Shown here: piece after piece, positions 43,013 through 52,374 of the stretch
Layout: every line of letters starts with the position of its first letter
How positions within the stretch are numbered: the first letter of the stretch is position 1
DNA from: Moellerella sp963519845
GTDB taxonomy: Bacteria > Pseudomonadota > Gammaproteobacteria > Enterobacterales > Enterobacteriaceae
Assembly (NCBI GenBank): GCA_963519845.1
Contig: CAUQNX010000009.1
Location: 62,001-126,000 of the forward strand
Reading direction: 5' to 3'
Length of the DNA: 64,000 bases
Program-made: the position numbers and the translations under genes
Notes under the pieces: generated by a model
What the model saw: the letters and a program-made list of their open reading frames with translations, nothing else
Database searches by the model: none
Told to the model about the DNA's origin: nothing

Positions 43013-44761
43013 TTACTTCTCCATTTTTGGGGTATTAGCATCATCATTCGTTAATGATGCATCTTGATTGTCTACAACCTGACAGGCGTTAGCCTGAGGT
43101 ATCAGACGAATTTCAACACGGCGATTATGCGCACGTTCTGCGGGTGTCTCATTAGAGGCGACGGGGCGCTCTTGGCCTAAGCCTTGAACCGCGAAACAGC
43201 TCGGGGAGAGATCGCTAGTTTTGAGCATCCAATCACGAACAGATTCGGCGCGTTTTAAGGATAATCTTTGGTTTAATGCCGGATTGCCGGTGTTATCGGT
43301 AAAGCCAGAGATCACAATTAACCAACCGGGTTTAGCTTTGATATTGAATAGGGCTTCGATCAGCACTTTAGTCGCATCTGGTTTAAGGTCGGATTGACCG
43401 CTATCAAACAGTGCTAAGCTATCTAAGGTGATCATCTGAGGAGCTTCTTGCATGATCACCTGAGCCGCTGGTGTGACAGGAACTGCGGGAGCCCACTCAC
43501 TGAGTACGGTATGTAAATAGGGTAAAATGCGCTCGCCTTGGTAAAGTGCCATCGTGTAGGCACTCGGCACACCTTCGCGATGCCACAATGAGAAACGTTG
43601 TGCATCCGTTTGTAATTGCTGATAGGCGATGGTTTTAGGCTCAAGCTGTGTGTCACTGAGCTGACGAAAGCGCACAATATCCTGCTGTACCTGATTGATT
43701 AGCTTTTGGTTGTGGTAATAGCTGCCCAACATGGCACCGAATAAAAATAGCCCGCAAAGTAAACCGAATAGACCCACAGTTAATTCAATGCGGCTAATAC
43801 CTATATAGCGAGGTAATCGATTGAGTAAGCTATCGGGTAAGGGCAGTATTTGTTGCTCTTGTTCGATGCTGACGGGCGCTAGCAAGGTTTTTTGCTGGAT
43901 AAACTGCGCCCACGGGTTATTTTTCTTGCCGTTAATAGGCGAAAAGTTGAGTGCGACGGCAGCGGGAATTAGCTCTGGCGCGCCCGGTTGTGTGAGTTCG
44001 AATAGAGGAAAAAGATCGCGATTTAACCAGCTGACAAAGTTATCTAACCAAATCGACGTTGAAAATTGTTGCTCTGCCGTAAGTTGATTTTCACTTAGCC
44101 AGACCGAAAGAGGTAAGGCCATATTTTGGTCGCTATATACCTGAAATTCGGATTGATTATTGACCAACGTAAACCAGCAACTATTATCTTGTTGCGATGA
44201 AAATAGTGGACTCTGTTGATCTAAAGGATTGAGGTAAGCGGCAACCCAGAATGGCGGTAATTTGCCGATCCATTGACGACTTTCACCAATCGCTCGACGC
44301 CAAGCTAAAATATCGGCCAGCAACTCATCCTGTTGATCTGACTTTTCAGGAATGACGGCAAATAAAACCGATATATTGACTAACAGAGCTGGCGCTTGTT
44401 CCGCGATCTGCTGCACTGTCTGAATTAGGTCAGCGGGCGTAGGAACGGCAATATACCAGCCATGTTGCGTTGCTCGATGAGCTACATTGGATTGAAATAA
44501 TGAGTGACTTTGCCCACAGACCAATACAATCGCGCCCTGATAATCTGCTTTGGGAATTTCTGCTGACTTGATGTCAATCTGTTGTGCAAAATGCTGTGCT
44601 TTCCGATGCCACCACAGCAGAGTAAAAAAACAAACTGTTAGCGTGATAACTGTCAGGAAAATCGTTATGTCAGAGCCCAGAGAGCAAAATCCCCAAAGCA
44701 GCCATAACATCAGCACTGTACTGAATAATGCTAATCCATTTTTTACCCAAATATGCATCAT
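43013..44761 (-). CDS. OmpA-domain T6SS membrane protein (TagL-like)
   Basis: 582 aa. Two N-terminal membrane helices (about 8-50) and a cytoplasmic domain of about 250 residues come first. A membrane helix near 325-345 follows (LTVGLFGLLCGLFLFGAML). The periplasmic OmpA/MotB peptidoglycan-binding domain covers about 440-560: DSGQSDLKPDATK, VISGFTDNTGNPALNQRLSL and QERPVASNETPAERAHNRRV. It likely fixes the TssJLM complex to peptidoglycan, because TssL here lacks such a domain. I chose the ATG that overlaps the tssL stop by one base; the next codon is also ATG. Longer starts inside tssL are shadows. Confidence 0.88.
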   Translation of the reverse strand: MMHIWVKNGLALFSTVLMLWLLWGFCSLGSDITIFLTVITLTVCFFTLLWWHRKAQHFAQQIDIKSAEIPKADYQGAIVLVCGQSHSLFQSNVAHRATQHGWYIAVPTPADLIQTVQQIAEQAPALLVNISVLFAVIPEKSDQQDELLADILAWRRAIGESRQWIGKLPPFWVAAYLNPLDQQSPLFSSQQDNSCWFTLVNNQSEFQVYSDQNMALPLSVWLSENQLTAEQQFSTSIWLDNFVSWLNRDLFPLFELTQPGAPELIPAAVALNFSPINGKKNNPWAQFIQQKTLLAPVSIEQEQQILPLPDSLLNRLPRYIGISRIELTVGLFGLLCGLFLFGAMLGSYYHNQKLINQVQQDIVRFRQLSDTQLEPKTIAYQQLQTDAQRFSLWHREGVPSAYTMALYQGERILPYLHTVLSEWAPAVPVTPAAQVIMQEAPQMITLDSLALFDSGQSDLKPDATKVLIEALFNIKAKPGWLIVISGFTDNTGNPALNQRLSLKRAESVRDWMLKTSDLSPSCFAVQGLGQERPVASNETPAERAHNRRVEIRLIPQANACQVVDNQDASLTNDDANTPKMEK

Positions 44762-45429
44762 TATCCCTGATTTAACAGTTGTTGAAGCAGCTGGTCGAGG
44801 GAGTGAGAAAGTCCCCACCATAAGCCAGCGAGAATAACGATCCCACCAATCCATCCCATCCAGTAGAGGCGACGACGGCTAAATAATTTTTGTGGGCGAA
44901 TAACGCGCGGTAATGAAGATGAGAGGGCATAGGCGGGAACACGCGTGGTTAATAGTTTGACTATTTGTTCACGCTGCTCATCGTCTGGCTGAGTAAATTT
45001 CCCCATAAATCCGAGCGTTAGAACACGATGAAAGAGGATCAGCAGATCAGGATTAGGAGCAGTCTCCTGCAACACATTCTGAATCCGATCCCATAATTTG
45101 CTGCCCGCTTCTAGGGTATTAAAATAGCGTGCCTGTAAAGGGGATTGCAGCCAGTGGGTATAGCCATCATCGCGAATATCACGGCGATTCATCACACTTT
45201 CATCGAGTAGTGCACATTGGGCGTATAACATATTTTCTATAGTGCTGGCGGAATAGCCTTTCTCCGTTAATAACTGACGGCTATTATCAATTTGTTCACA
45301 GGCGCGGCGGTAAAACTCTTGGCCATTATTAATCGGAGTGCCATGGCGTAACTGGCAAACAGTTAGCCATGTATCTGCAAAAATAGTGTCGATAGTCACT
45401 GCTGTGTCTGACGGTTGTTGATTGATCAT
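44761..45429 (-). CDS. tssL: TssL (DotU/IcmH), T6SS inner-membrane protein
   Basis: 222 aa. The cytoplasmic hook domain of the DotU family shows TIFADTWLTVCQLRHGTP, MLYAQCALLDESV and LILFHRVLTLGFMGKF. One C-terminal membrane helix (about 190-208, WIGGIVILAGLWWGL) follows. It binds TssM and the baseplate through TssK. The ATG at 45429 overlaps the tssK stop by 4 nt (ATGA), which decides the start. There is no peptidoglycan-binding extension; the next gene supplies one. Confidence 0.93.
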   Translation of the reverse strand: MINQQPSDTAVTIDTIFADTWLTVCQLRHGTPINNGQEFYRRACEQIDNSRQLLTEKGYSASTIENMLYAQCALLDESVMNRRDIRDDGYTHWLQSPLQARYFNTLEAGSKLWDRIQNVLQETAPNPDLLILFHRVLTLGFMGKFTQPDDEQREQIVKLLTTRVPAYALSSSLPRVIRPQKLFSRRRLYWMGWIGGIVILAGLWWGLSHSLDQLLQQLLNQG

Positions 45430-46763
45430 GAGCGTAAAACCGCAAAAAGTTCGAGCTGGATATCCCCTAAAGTACCGGGAACATAAAATGCACAACGAGC
45501 AGAAGAGAGCATCGCTTGTGCCGCCGGATTATTGAGCTCAAGTGCAAAATATTGATTTTCTAAACGCAAAGGAATGGCCGCCGGAACATGGGATAGGGCA
45601 CGTAAAGGCACGCCATTAAGCGCCACATTCACCACGTTAGTCACATCATCTGAGCTGCCTGCTTTACACAATAATGGAAACTGGCTGATCAGCAGATGTG
45701 CAGGCAGTGATGAGCGAACAGAGAGATAGAAATCAGCTTCTTCGCGTAAACGACCATCATTCAGTTCACCGCGCCAGAAAGGACCCTCTTTTGTCAATTC
45801 AATCGAGATCACGCGTGAAGGCAAGCTGGCTTCAAGTAGATCGTTCAACAGAGTAAACAGTGGAGGAAAGACGCTTTCAGGTAAATGATGTTGATAGCGT
45901 GGGATATCATCCACTTGATGGTTGAGCGAAAAAGTCAGCAAACCGCCTGCTAAACGTACTAATTCACGGTAGAGTAGCTCGGGGTGACGATTGGGATTTT
46001 CTTGAAGCTCTTTTAAAACCGGTTCTGCGCTATTAAGTGCATTAAGTAACCAGAATAGCGAGACATCGGCCACAGCAAAGTCGGCCATACGCTCGTTACT
46101 TTCTCTACGCATTGCCATCAATCGTTGACGTTTGGCGATTAAACGGTGCATAAAATCGGTAAAGCTTGAGATCAAAAGTTGATTTGCTGAGTAATCAAGT
46201 AGAGGGGGAATAAAATGATCATCTAATGCCCAGAGTCCTTGGCCGTTGCGGATCAATCGTGCGACAGGGCAAGTAATATAGGCGCTATTTTCATCATGGG
46301 CATAGCGCAGCGATAAGGCATGGCGCAAAATGGCAATATCCGTTTGCTCTTGACCGATCAGATCTTGTACTTTTACCCACTCTTGCTGAAAACGGCGAGG
46401 ACGCTCGGTATGGTTATCTAGCGCCAAGTTACCGCCATTCGCCTGCAATAAAGGTAGCGCTAGCACTATATCCACAGTATCAAGATGACTGACGGTACTG
46501 AGATCACAAGCAGGCGGCAGATTATCGGCAATACTGGTATCAATTGATGTACCGTCAGAAAAACGCACAATCAATTTCAAGGTATTTAACCGCGAAATAG
46601 CCAGTGCACTGTGATCAAACTCAGCGCTGATCACACCCCATGGGTTGGCAATGCCCATACCAGCAACTTGGGCTGAGACATAAGTGTCCCAGCGCGCCTG
46701 TTGTTGAAACTGTTGGGGGGCCAAAAAGGCCCCATCAGTCCATAATGGACGATAAATTTTCAT
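45426..46763 (-). CDS. tssK: TssK, T6SS baseplate adaptor
   Basis: 445 aa trimeric protein that links the TssFGE wedges to TssL and TssM. The opening MKIYRPLWTDGAFLAPQQFQ is diagnostic of the family (ImpJ/VasE). The middle has the ALSLRYAHDENSAYITCPVA strands, then a four-helix bundle (MHRLIAKRQRLMAMRRESNE) and a C-terminal domain that contacts the membrane complex. It lies 11 nt after tssC. Confidence 0.95.
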   Translation of the reverse strand: MKIYRPLWTDGAFLAPQQFQQQARWDTYVSAQVAGMGIANPWGVISAEFDHSALAISRLNTLKLIVRFSDGTSIDTSIADNLPPACDLSTVSHLDTVDIVLALPLLQANGGNLALDNHTERPRRFQQEWVKVQDLIGQEQTDIAILRHALSLRYAHDENSAYITCPVARLIRNGQGLWALDDHFIPPLLDYSANQLLISSFTDFMHRLIAKRQRLMAMRRESNERMADFAVADVSLFWLLNALNSAEPVLKELQENPNRHPELLYRELVRLAGGLLTFSLNHQVDDIPRYQHHLPESVFPPLFTLLNDLLEASLPSRVISIELTKEGPFWRGELNDGRLREEADFYLSVRSSLPAHLLISQFPLLCKAGSSDDVTNVVNVALNGVPLRALSHVPAAIPLRLENQYFALELNNPAAQAMLSSARCAFYVPGTLGDIQLELFAVLRS

Positions 46764-46774
46764 CCCTTCTCCAC

Positions 46775-48316
46775 TTAGGCTTTCGCTTTCGGCATTTGAG
46801 ATACAAGGGAAAGTGCAACATCCATACCTTCCACTTGGAAGTGAGGAACAGCATAGAGTTTGACGCGGAAGAAGCCTGGATTATCTTCAATATCTTCAAC
46901 CACAACTTTGGCATCACGCAGTGGATGAGAGGCTTGTAGATCATCACCCGGATCAGTCATTTCTGTGACTAAGCCACGAACCCAGTTATTTAACTCCAGC
47001 TCCAATAAGCGGCGATCTTTGGTCGTACCGATATTTTCACGTTGAATTAATTTCAGGTAATGCGCGATACGTGACAGCAAGAAAATATAAGGCAAGCGAG
47101 AGTTAATCCGGCTATTTGCTGTCGCATCTGATGTATCATATAGCGCAGGTTTCTGAGCTGAGTTAGCTGAGAAGAAACAGGAGTAGTCACGATTTTTATA
47201 GTAAGAAAGTGGAATAAATCCAAGATTAGCGAATTCAAATTCACGGGTTTCTGGAATCATCACCTCTGACGGGATTTTAACCTGACTGCCAGTGCCTAAA
47301 TCATATAAGTGGATTGGCAAATCTTTGACTGCGCCACCCGCTTGCGGGCCACGGATCTGTACACACCAGCCATTGTTAATAAAGCTTTTTACCATATTTG
47401 CGGCAAAAGCAAAGGTAGCATTGGTCCACAGATATTTCTCATGATCAGGGCCTTTCACTTCTTCAACATAGTTAAAGTTGCGAACAGGAACTGTATCTGG
47501 ACCATAAGGCAAGCGACCCAGCACGCGCGGCATAGTTAAACCAATATAACGGGCGTCATCGGAGTCACGGAAGGCTTTCCATTTAATATATTCTGCGCGA
47601 TCAAAGTAGTTGCCGATATCTTTAATGGCCGCCACTTCTTCCATGTTCTCTTTGCCAAAGAATTTAGGTCCAACAGAGCCGATAAAAGGCATATGCGCAG
47701 AAGCAGAAACTTTAGAGATATTACGCAGTAAAGCGATATCTTGTGCTGAACGGTCGAATTCATAGTTAGAAATCACCGCACCAATAGGTTCGCCACCCGG
47801 AGTATCATATTCTTCAATATAGGTATGGTGATACAGGCCGCTCTGGATGATCTCAGGACTATCTTCAAAATCTTGGCGCAGATCGTCTTTTGAAATATCC
47901 AGTAGTTCAATTTTTACGTTCTGACGAAAATCAGTGCGGTCAATTAAGGATTTAAGTCCACGCCAAGCGGATTCCACTTGTTGAAATGCTGAGTGGTGCA
48001 TCACTTCATCGAGTTGTTTACTGATTTGGCTATCTAATTCAGCAATATGGTGATCAAGTAGATTTCTATCAAGACGTTCCACTTTTTGACCTGAATTTTT
48101 TAAACGTTCAAGAAACACACTCACCGCAGCTGTGACACGCTCATCGGTGCTCGCATCTGCCAGCGTGCTGTTATCTTGGAATTCATCGATATCACTGATA
48201 GCAGAGACGGGTGTCAGATTGATTTTTTCAAACAGAGACGCATAAACTTGACCGCTTTTTGGTGCATCTAGTACGGTAGTTTGATTGTTTTTTACACTTT
48301 CATTATTAACAGACAT
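46775..48316 (-). CDS. tssC: TssC (VipB), T6SS sheath large subunit
   Basis: 513 aa contractile-sheath subunit. Family blocks are VESAWRGLKSLIDRTDFRQN, GAVISNYEFDRSAQDIALL, RYIGLTMPRVLGRLPYG and NNWVRGLVTEMTDPGDDL. It assembles with TssB around the Hcp tube. I chose the third Met of the longest frame because the AGGA ribosome site is 8 nt from it and only 2 nt from the first. Confidence 0.96.
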   Translation of the reverse strand: MSVNNESVKNNQTTVLDAPKSGQVYASLFEKINLTPVSAISDIDEFQDNSTLADASTDERVTAAVSVFLERLKNSGQKVERLDRNLLDHHIAELDSQISKQLDEVMHHSAFQQVESAWRGLKSLIDRTDFRQNVKIELLDISKDDLRQDFEDSPEIIQSGLYHHTYIEEYDTPGGEPIGAVISNYEFDRSAQDIALLRNISKVSASAHMPFIGSVGPKFFGKENMEEVAAIKDIGNYFDRAEYIKWKAFRDSDDARYIGLTMPRVLGRLPYGPDTVPVRNFNYVEEVKGPDHEKYLWTNATFAFAANMVKSFINNGWCVQIRGPQAGGAVKDLPIHLYDLGTGSQVKIPSEVMIPETREFEFANLGFIPLSYYKNRDYSCFFSANSAQKPALYDTSDATANSRINSRLPYIFLLSRIAHYLKLIQRENIGTTKDRRLLELELNNWVRGLVTEMTDPGDDLQASHPLRDAKVVVEDIEDNPGFFRVKLYAVPHFQVEGMDVALSLVSQMPKAKA

Positions 48317-48343
48317 CAGCATAATCCTGTGTTTTAACCTTAA

Positions 48344-48841
48344 TTAGTCTTTTTTCGGCGCAAGTTCAGCTAACTCGTGGCGAAGTTCATCACTTAAATC
48401 AGGATCTTTTAGGATGCTTTCCAGCTCACGACGAAAGGTTGCGTTGTCGAGTAGATTTGATTTCAGGTCACGTAATAGATTGCGCATTGCTAGCATGGCG
48501 CGCAGTTGAGGGATCTGACGAGCGACTTGTTCTGGCTCAAAATCTTTCATGTCGTTAAAGGTGAGCTCGATGGCTTCTTCACTACCATCGCCTGCTAGCG
48601 TATTTTTGACTGTCAGATTTACTGTCGGATTATGCTCGGCAAGAACACTATTAAAATTTAGTTTATTGACATTAACTTTGCTGCGTTCTGACAAGGGTTT
48701 ATCTTCTTGTCCATTACTGTAATCACCGACTACTAAAAGTTTTAATGGAAGCTCGACTTTCTTTTGCGCTCCACCAGTATGTAGATCAAGTTTAATATTG
48801 ACGCGTGCTTTAGGAACTTCGTTTTGAAAACTATCTGACAT
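48344..48841 (-). CDS. tssB: TssB (VipA), T6SS sheath small subunit
   Basis: 165 aa, first gene of the T6SS operon. It shows the TssB pattern: VPKARVNIKLDL, VELPLKLLVVGDYSNG, and the C-terminal helix ELTFNDMKDFEPEQVARQIPQL that contacts TssC and ClpV. AAGGAT lies about 8 nt upstream of the ATG. A gene-free stretch of nearly 1 kb precedes it and must hold the operon promoter. Confidence 0.95.
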   Translation of the reverse strand: MSDSFQNEVPKARVNIKLDLHTGGAQKKVELPLKLLVVGDYSNGQEDKPLSERSKVNVNKLNFNSVLAEHNPTVNLTVKNTLAGDGSEEAIELTFNDMKDFEPEQVARQIPQLRAMLAMRNLLRDLKSNLLDNATFRRELESILKDPDLSDELRHELAELAPKKD

Positions 48842-49833
48842 GATAGGTATCCTTAAGTTATACCTGAATTTATTTAACTCGATAGATTGGTAAATAATCT
48901 ATATAACATCACTGTAGTTTGACTTAGTTACGCTTAATTTATATATCCTTGTCAATAATAAATCAAATATCATTATCTATTTTGCGAATGGAGGATTAAT
49001 AGATTATTTCTGTAAATCGGTTATTAGCAGGATATATAATTAAAAAAATGTATAAATATAAGACCAACACTAGGTATACGCCTATATTGATGCCATCAAA
49101 AAGAATTGTATTAAAATGTTAATGGAGAATTATTATCGAATTAAGATAATTCTTATCATTAGGGTGGGAAACTCGTTACTAATTGTTATTAAAGGACTAA
49201 TTGTGATTATTTATCTATATGGAAAGGAAAGAACAATATAAAAGAGAATTTCTGGCATAAATATTAAATATAAGATTTGTGTATAAATAAACAGCATAAA
49301 AAACTAAGTTGAATTCTATATGCTCAAAAATAAAGCTAAAAATAGCTCTGTTCTATATTGTTTATAATTTATTCTGTTGGATGAAAAACGTTCAACAGGA
49401 TGTTTCTTATTTTATGAATAGATAGAATTATTGATATAAAATACACTAAGAAATGCTTTAATAAATTGTTCGCTAATGTGATTTTAAATTGTATAAAAAT
49501 ACAGGTTTTTTATTGAACAATGATACAAATTGATAACATTTGTTACGAAGCCCAATAAATTGAAATACTTTTATCTATATAATTATTATTTACTACTATT
49601 GTACGTATAGGGGGAATTTAAATAAATGATAAAGTGCCGTTACATTAATTTATAATTGAGTGACTTGTTATTTTTAGTGGTATACCGTGGAGTCTGAGCA
49701 TATTTAATTATGCTAATAAATAATGGCTAAGCGCGATAGAATTCAATTAATATCATTTTTGGATGAGATTGCTTCAATTAAAACTGTATCAGTTGTAACT
49801 TATCTACTTAGGTAATTGATGTTTTTTACGATT
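48842..49833. promoter_or_regulatory. Long AT-rich region upstream of the T6SS operon
   Basis: About 990 bp with no credible gene. On the reverse strand a TTGACA (48950-48955) could be a -35, but no good -10 follows at 16-18 bp, so the promoter is unresolved. Directly upstream of it, 48959-48977 reads GATAATGATATTTGATTTA on the reverse strand (13 of 19 against the Fur consensus). At 49145-49163, GATAATTCTTATCATTAGG matches 14 of 19. A CTGTTG/CAACAG hairpin lies near 49,374-49,398. The composition would suit H-NS silencing. Confidence 0.45.
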
Positions 49834-50061
49834 TTATAAATCCCATTGTTTGTAATACTCATTAACTTCTTGTGGCGTCAGTAGAAGGAGTTTGGGTTGA
49901 CTGATTTCTTGATACATTTTTTTGTAGCCTTTTCTTTTTATAGGGGTAGCTAAAGCAATATGTTTTAGCATTCTCCAATTCACTTTATTCTCAGCGCCTT
50001 CTAGATAACCAGCTTTGGTATTCGTTGAGTAACATCGGCGAATGTATCGTGTCAAGCTCAT
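49834..50061 (-). CDS. Small hypothetical protein, 75 aa, doubtful
   Basis: Basic N-terminal half (SLTRYIRRCYSTNTKAGYLE), then a helical tail ending in LLTPQEVNEYYKQWDL. I recognise no family, and no ribosome site is obvious before the ATG. It shares strand with the Rpn remnant 160 bp upstream and may be a fragment of a decayed gene instead of an intact one. Confidence 0.35.
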   Translation of the reverse strand: MSLTRYIRRCYSTNTKAGYLEGAENKVNWRMLKHIALATPIKRKGYKKMYQEISQPKLLLLTPQEVNEYYKQWDL

Positions 50062-50100
50062 TGTGGTTGATAAATCGAGTAGAATAAAGCCCGTTGCGCG

Positions 50101-50140
50101 GCCCTTATGATTCTATTGTGATTAAATTAATCATAAGGGC
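50101..50140. repeat. Perfect 12-bp inverted repeat
   Basis: GCCCTTATGATT (50101-50112) and AATCATAAGGGC (50129-50140) are exact inverted copies separated by 16 nt. No U tract follows on either strand. It may be a terminator for the Rpn remnant or a scar of a small mobile element. Confidence 0.6.
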
Positions 50141-50224
50141 GTTAAGGTTATTCTGTTGAGTAAAAAGTTTTTTTAGTGATTATAAGTGAGCTCCCTACCT
50201 TGAAGTCAGAGAGCTCGAAGGGGG

Positions 50225-50596
50225 TTATTGCAGAGATATTAGCTCTTCACTGCTTAATCCGATACTTTCCATAACTAATTCAAGGCCAACGCCGTTTTTG
50301 AGCAGGTTGCGTGCCGCGCGTAATCTTTCTTGTTTGATACCTTGCTCAATACCTTCTTGTCGACCTTTATCTTGTAGGCGTTGTGCAATATTCATAATAG
50401 CCTCCCGATGTTTTTCAGTCTGTTCAGTCAATTGTTGGACTATTTGTTCAAAATCAGCTGAATCCTGCGTTTTAAAAATATAATAGACAATGTCGTAAAC
50501 GTCGTTCTCACTATTTATACGTATTTTAATGTATGGGTGAGGATTTGTCTGAAAAAGTTGATGATAGGTTTGGCTAATAAGGAGCCACGTAAGCAT
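50225..50596 (-). pseudogene. Rpn-family nuclease, C-terminal remnant
   Basis: 123 codons that match only the C-terminal third of Rpn/YhgA-type recombination-promoting nucleases: DSADFEQIVQQLTEQ, then HREAIMNIAQRLQDKGRQEG, a Gly-Glu/Gln-rich hinge (IEQGIKQERLRAARNLLKNG) and LVMESIGLSSEELISL. The N-terminal PD-(D/E)XK nuclease domain (some 170 residues) is missing and upstream DNA does not continue it. An intact Rpn is usually near 300 aa. Non-functional, or at most a small regulatory domain. Confidence 0.7.
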
Positions 50597-51081
50597 ACTT
50601 TTTGCAAAAAACGCATTAAATAAATAAAACAGATAAATAAAATGAAGCCCTGAAGAGAATATAAACTTTATGTGTTAAGTACAAATATACAGGGTTTAGT
50701 GATTAATCAGCTGAATTTAAGTTATATGCGTTATTTAAATAAAATTGCTGAAGTAAAGAACACATGAAAAATAAAATAGTCATAAATCAATAAACTATAA
50801 GTACTTAGTTTTGTGTATTTTATGAAGTGATTAAATATGGGTAACAGAATAATACATCAGGTTTTTTATATTAACAGTGAGATGGAAATATATAAAAGGA
50901 ATGCACTAGTTGTATAAAAACGCTTTGCTAATAAATTTATTACTATCTTAATGAAAAACATTTATCAAGTAAAGAGGAGTGATCTTTAGAGCTTTCCCAC
51001 TAGAATTATATAAAATTATAAAAATATATAAGTTGTTAAAAATTGGGATTTAATATGGGTTTACCTTTGGTTCATAATAAA
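50597..51081. other. Gene-free AT-rich stretch
   Basis: About 485 bp, strongly AT-rich, with no coding region, RNA gene or repeat that I can support. It could once have held the 5' part of the Rpn gene, but no remnant is readable. Confidence 0.5.
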
Positions 51082-51312
51082 TTAAATATCAGGTCTATAC
51101 TTAAAGTACTGAGATAATTGTGAAAGAGATTGCACTGCTGATATAGCTATATCTTGATTAGGATTATTAGATAACTCAATTAATCGCAATATAACATCTT
51201 CTTGCTTTGAGGTTAATTCATAATTTCCTATGGCTCGAATAGCCGCAATTTTCAATAAATTATTATCTTTGTAAGTTAAATTCATCAATGTATCAATTAT
51301 TTTGGTATCCAT
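51082..51312 (-). CDS. HEAT-repeat mini-protein, 76 aa
   Basis: Two tandem HEAT-like helical repeats fill the protein: IIDTLMNLTYKDNNLLKIAAIRAIGNY and VILRLIELSNNPNQDIAISAVQSLSQL, each a helix-turn-helix with the typical Ala/Asn spacing. It has no signal or membrane segment. Such short HEAT units bind proteins. It may be intact, or the tail of a longer lyase- or immunity-like HEAT protein. No neighbour suggests a pathway. Confidence 0.5.
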   Translation of the reverse strand: MDTKIIDTLMNLTYKDNNLLKIAAIRAIGNYELTSKQEDVILRLIELSNNPNQDIAISAVQSLSQLSQYFKYRPDI

Positions 51313-51600
51313 CTTAAACCCTATAATAAAGTATAAATCCTATATATATAATAATATAAACTAGCCTAATTAAAACTCTGAAATTAGAACTGTATTAGTT
51401 TTTATTTGTATAAACCTGTTTCTTACTGTGTTTCCTTGGCTTTTAATTCTAATTTAAGTAGTATTTATTATTTAGTTTGGCATTTTGATATGTAAATATG
51501 AAATTATATATTTAGACATGAGTAAATATACTAAAAAATTGATAGGAAAGATTAAGAGCATCGGCCGTTTTTATCACGGCCGTTGTTAAATTTAGGTAGG

Positions 51601-52029
51601 CTATTTTTTATTAACTTGTACTGCGACTTCATAACCTAATAGATAAAGTGCTTGCTCTAAAGTTTCAACTTTTGAGGCGTGATTGACATCTAAGAGTCGG
51701 TCAATTTGCGGTGCTTTCTGGTTTAATTTGCGCGCAAGATCCGCTTTACGTGTACCCGTTTGAATCATTGCATTATGCAGCGCTATCTTTAAACAAGCCA
51801 AGACCGGTAAGTGAACAAGGATATCCGTTTCTGCTTGTGGTGAAGGTGAGGGAATTGGAATCCGAGCTGTAATTAAATCATCAATCCCTGTTAACAACGT
51901 ATCTGAAGCATCTAACTCGATATCCTCTTCAGCATATGCCGTTCCCTGTAAATCGGGGAAATCGCGGTAGGATATTTCGTAACTATCAGTTTCTTCATCA
52001 AATTCTACTGAAGCAGGATATTTAAACAT
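51601..52029 (-). CDS. HicB-family antitoxin/regulator without HicA
   Basis: 142 aa (E. coli HicB 138). The N-terminal partial RNase-H-like fold (FKYPASVEFDEETDSYEISY, DFPDLQGTAYAEEDIELDA) binds HicA in type II systems. The C-terminal HTH (KIALHNAMIQTGTRKADLAR, then KAPQIDRLLDVNHASKVETL) binds operator DNA. No HicA-like frame was found on this strand upstream or downstream. It is therefore an orphan that may regulate only itself, or act on a HicA elsewhere. Confidence 0.85.
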   Translation of the reverse strand: MFKYPASVEFDEETDSYEISYRDFPDLQGTAYAEEDIELDASDTLLTGIDDLITARIPIPSPSPQAETDILVHLPVLACLKIALHNAMIQTGTRKADLARKLNQKAPQIDRLLDVNHASKVETLEQALYLLGYEVAVQVNKK

Positions 52030-52050
52030 TTGTACACTCTATGTTTGTAT

Positions 52051-52074
52051 ATTTAGCTCTACCTTTAGCTAAAT
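52051..52074. promoter_or_regulatory. Candidate HicB operator
   Basis: ATTTAGCT (52051-52058) and AGCTAAAT (52067-52074) are perfect inverted copies separated by 8 nt, centred 33 bp upstream of the hicB start. This suits an autoregulatory site for the HTH of HicB. The rest of 52,030-52,374 holds no gene; the usp promoter must lie there too. Confidence 0.45.
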
Positions 52075-52374
52075 AATGGAGGAGAGGGAGACTAATAGTA
52101 TCCTATCAGATAAGATTAAATACACAACACATATGTTGCTTTTTCCTCGATGTAAAGATGATGATTAAATCTATCCTTATATAGAATAAACTTATAATTA
52201 AAAGATTGATAAATTAATACTAGAAATATTTAACTTGTTGGTGCTAAAGCTATTTTTAATTTTAAATATTTTGGCCTAAGATCTCATTTATCTGCTCATT
52301 TGCAAGACTTTTTGCCGTATTTGTTTATAATTTTCTAATGATGTTTGCGTAACTTATGATTAAAAGAGGTGTGT

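Noticed and set aside
44762..44854. Longer start of the OmpA-domain gene inside tssL
   Set aside because: The extra 31 residues overlap the tssL reading frame and precede a proper ATG joined to the tssL stop.
50188..50216. GAGCTC repeated 17 nt apart as an inverted repeat
   Set aside because: Each copy is itself palindromic and the pair has no extended stem or U run, so chance is likely.
51563..51588. CGGCCG pair after hicB as a terminator
   Set aside because: Two self-palindromic 6-mers with mismatched flanks and no clear U tract; too weak to list.
52030..52370. Possible hicA gene next to hicB
   Set aside because: No frame of about 58 codons with the dsRBD-like HicA pattern was found on the hicB strand.
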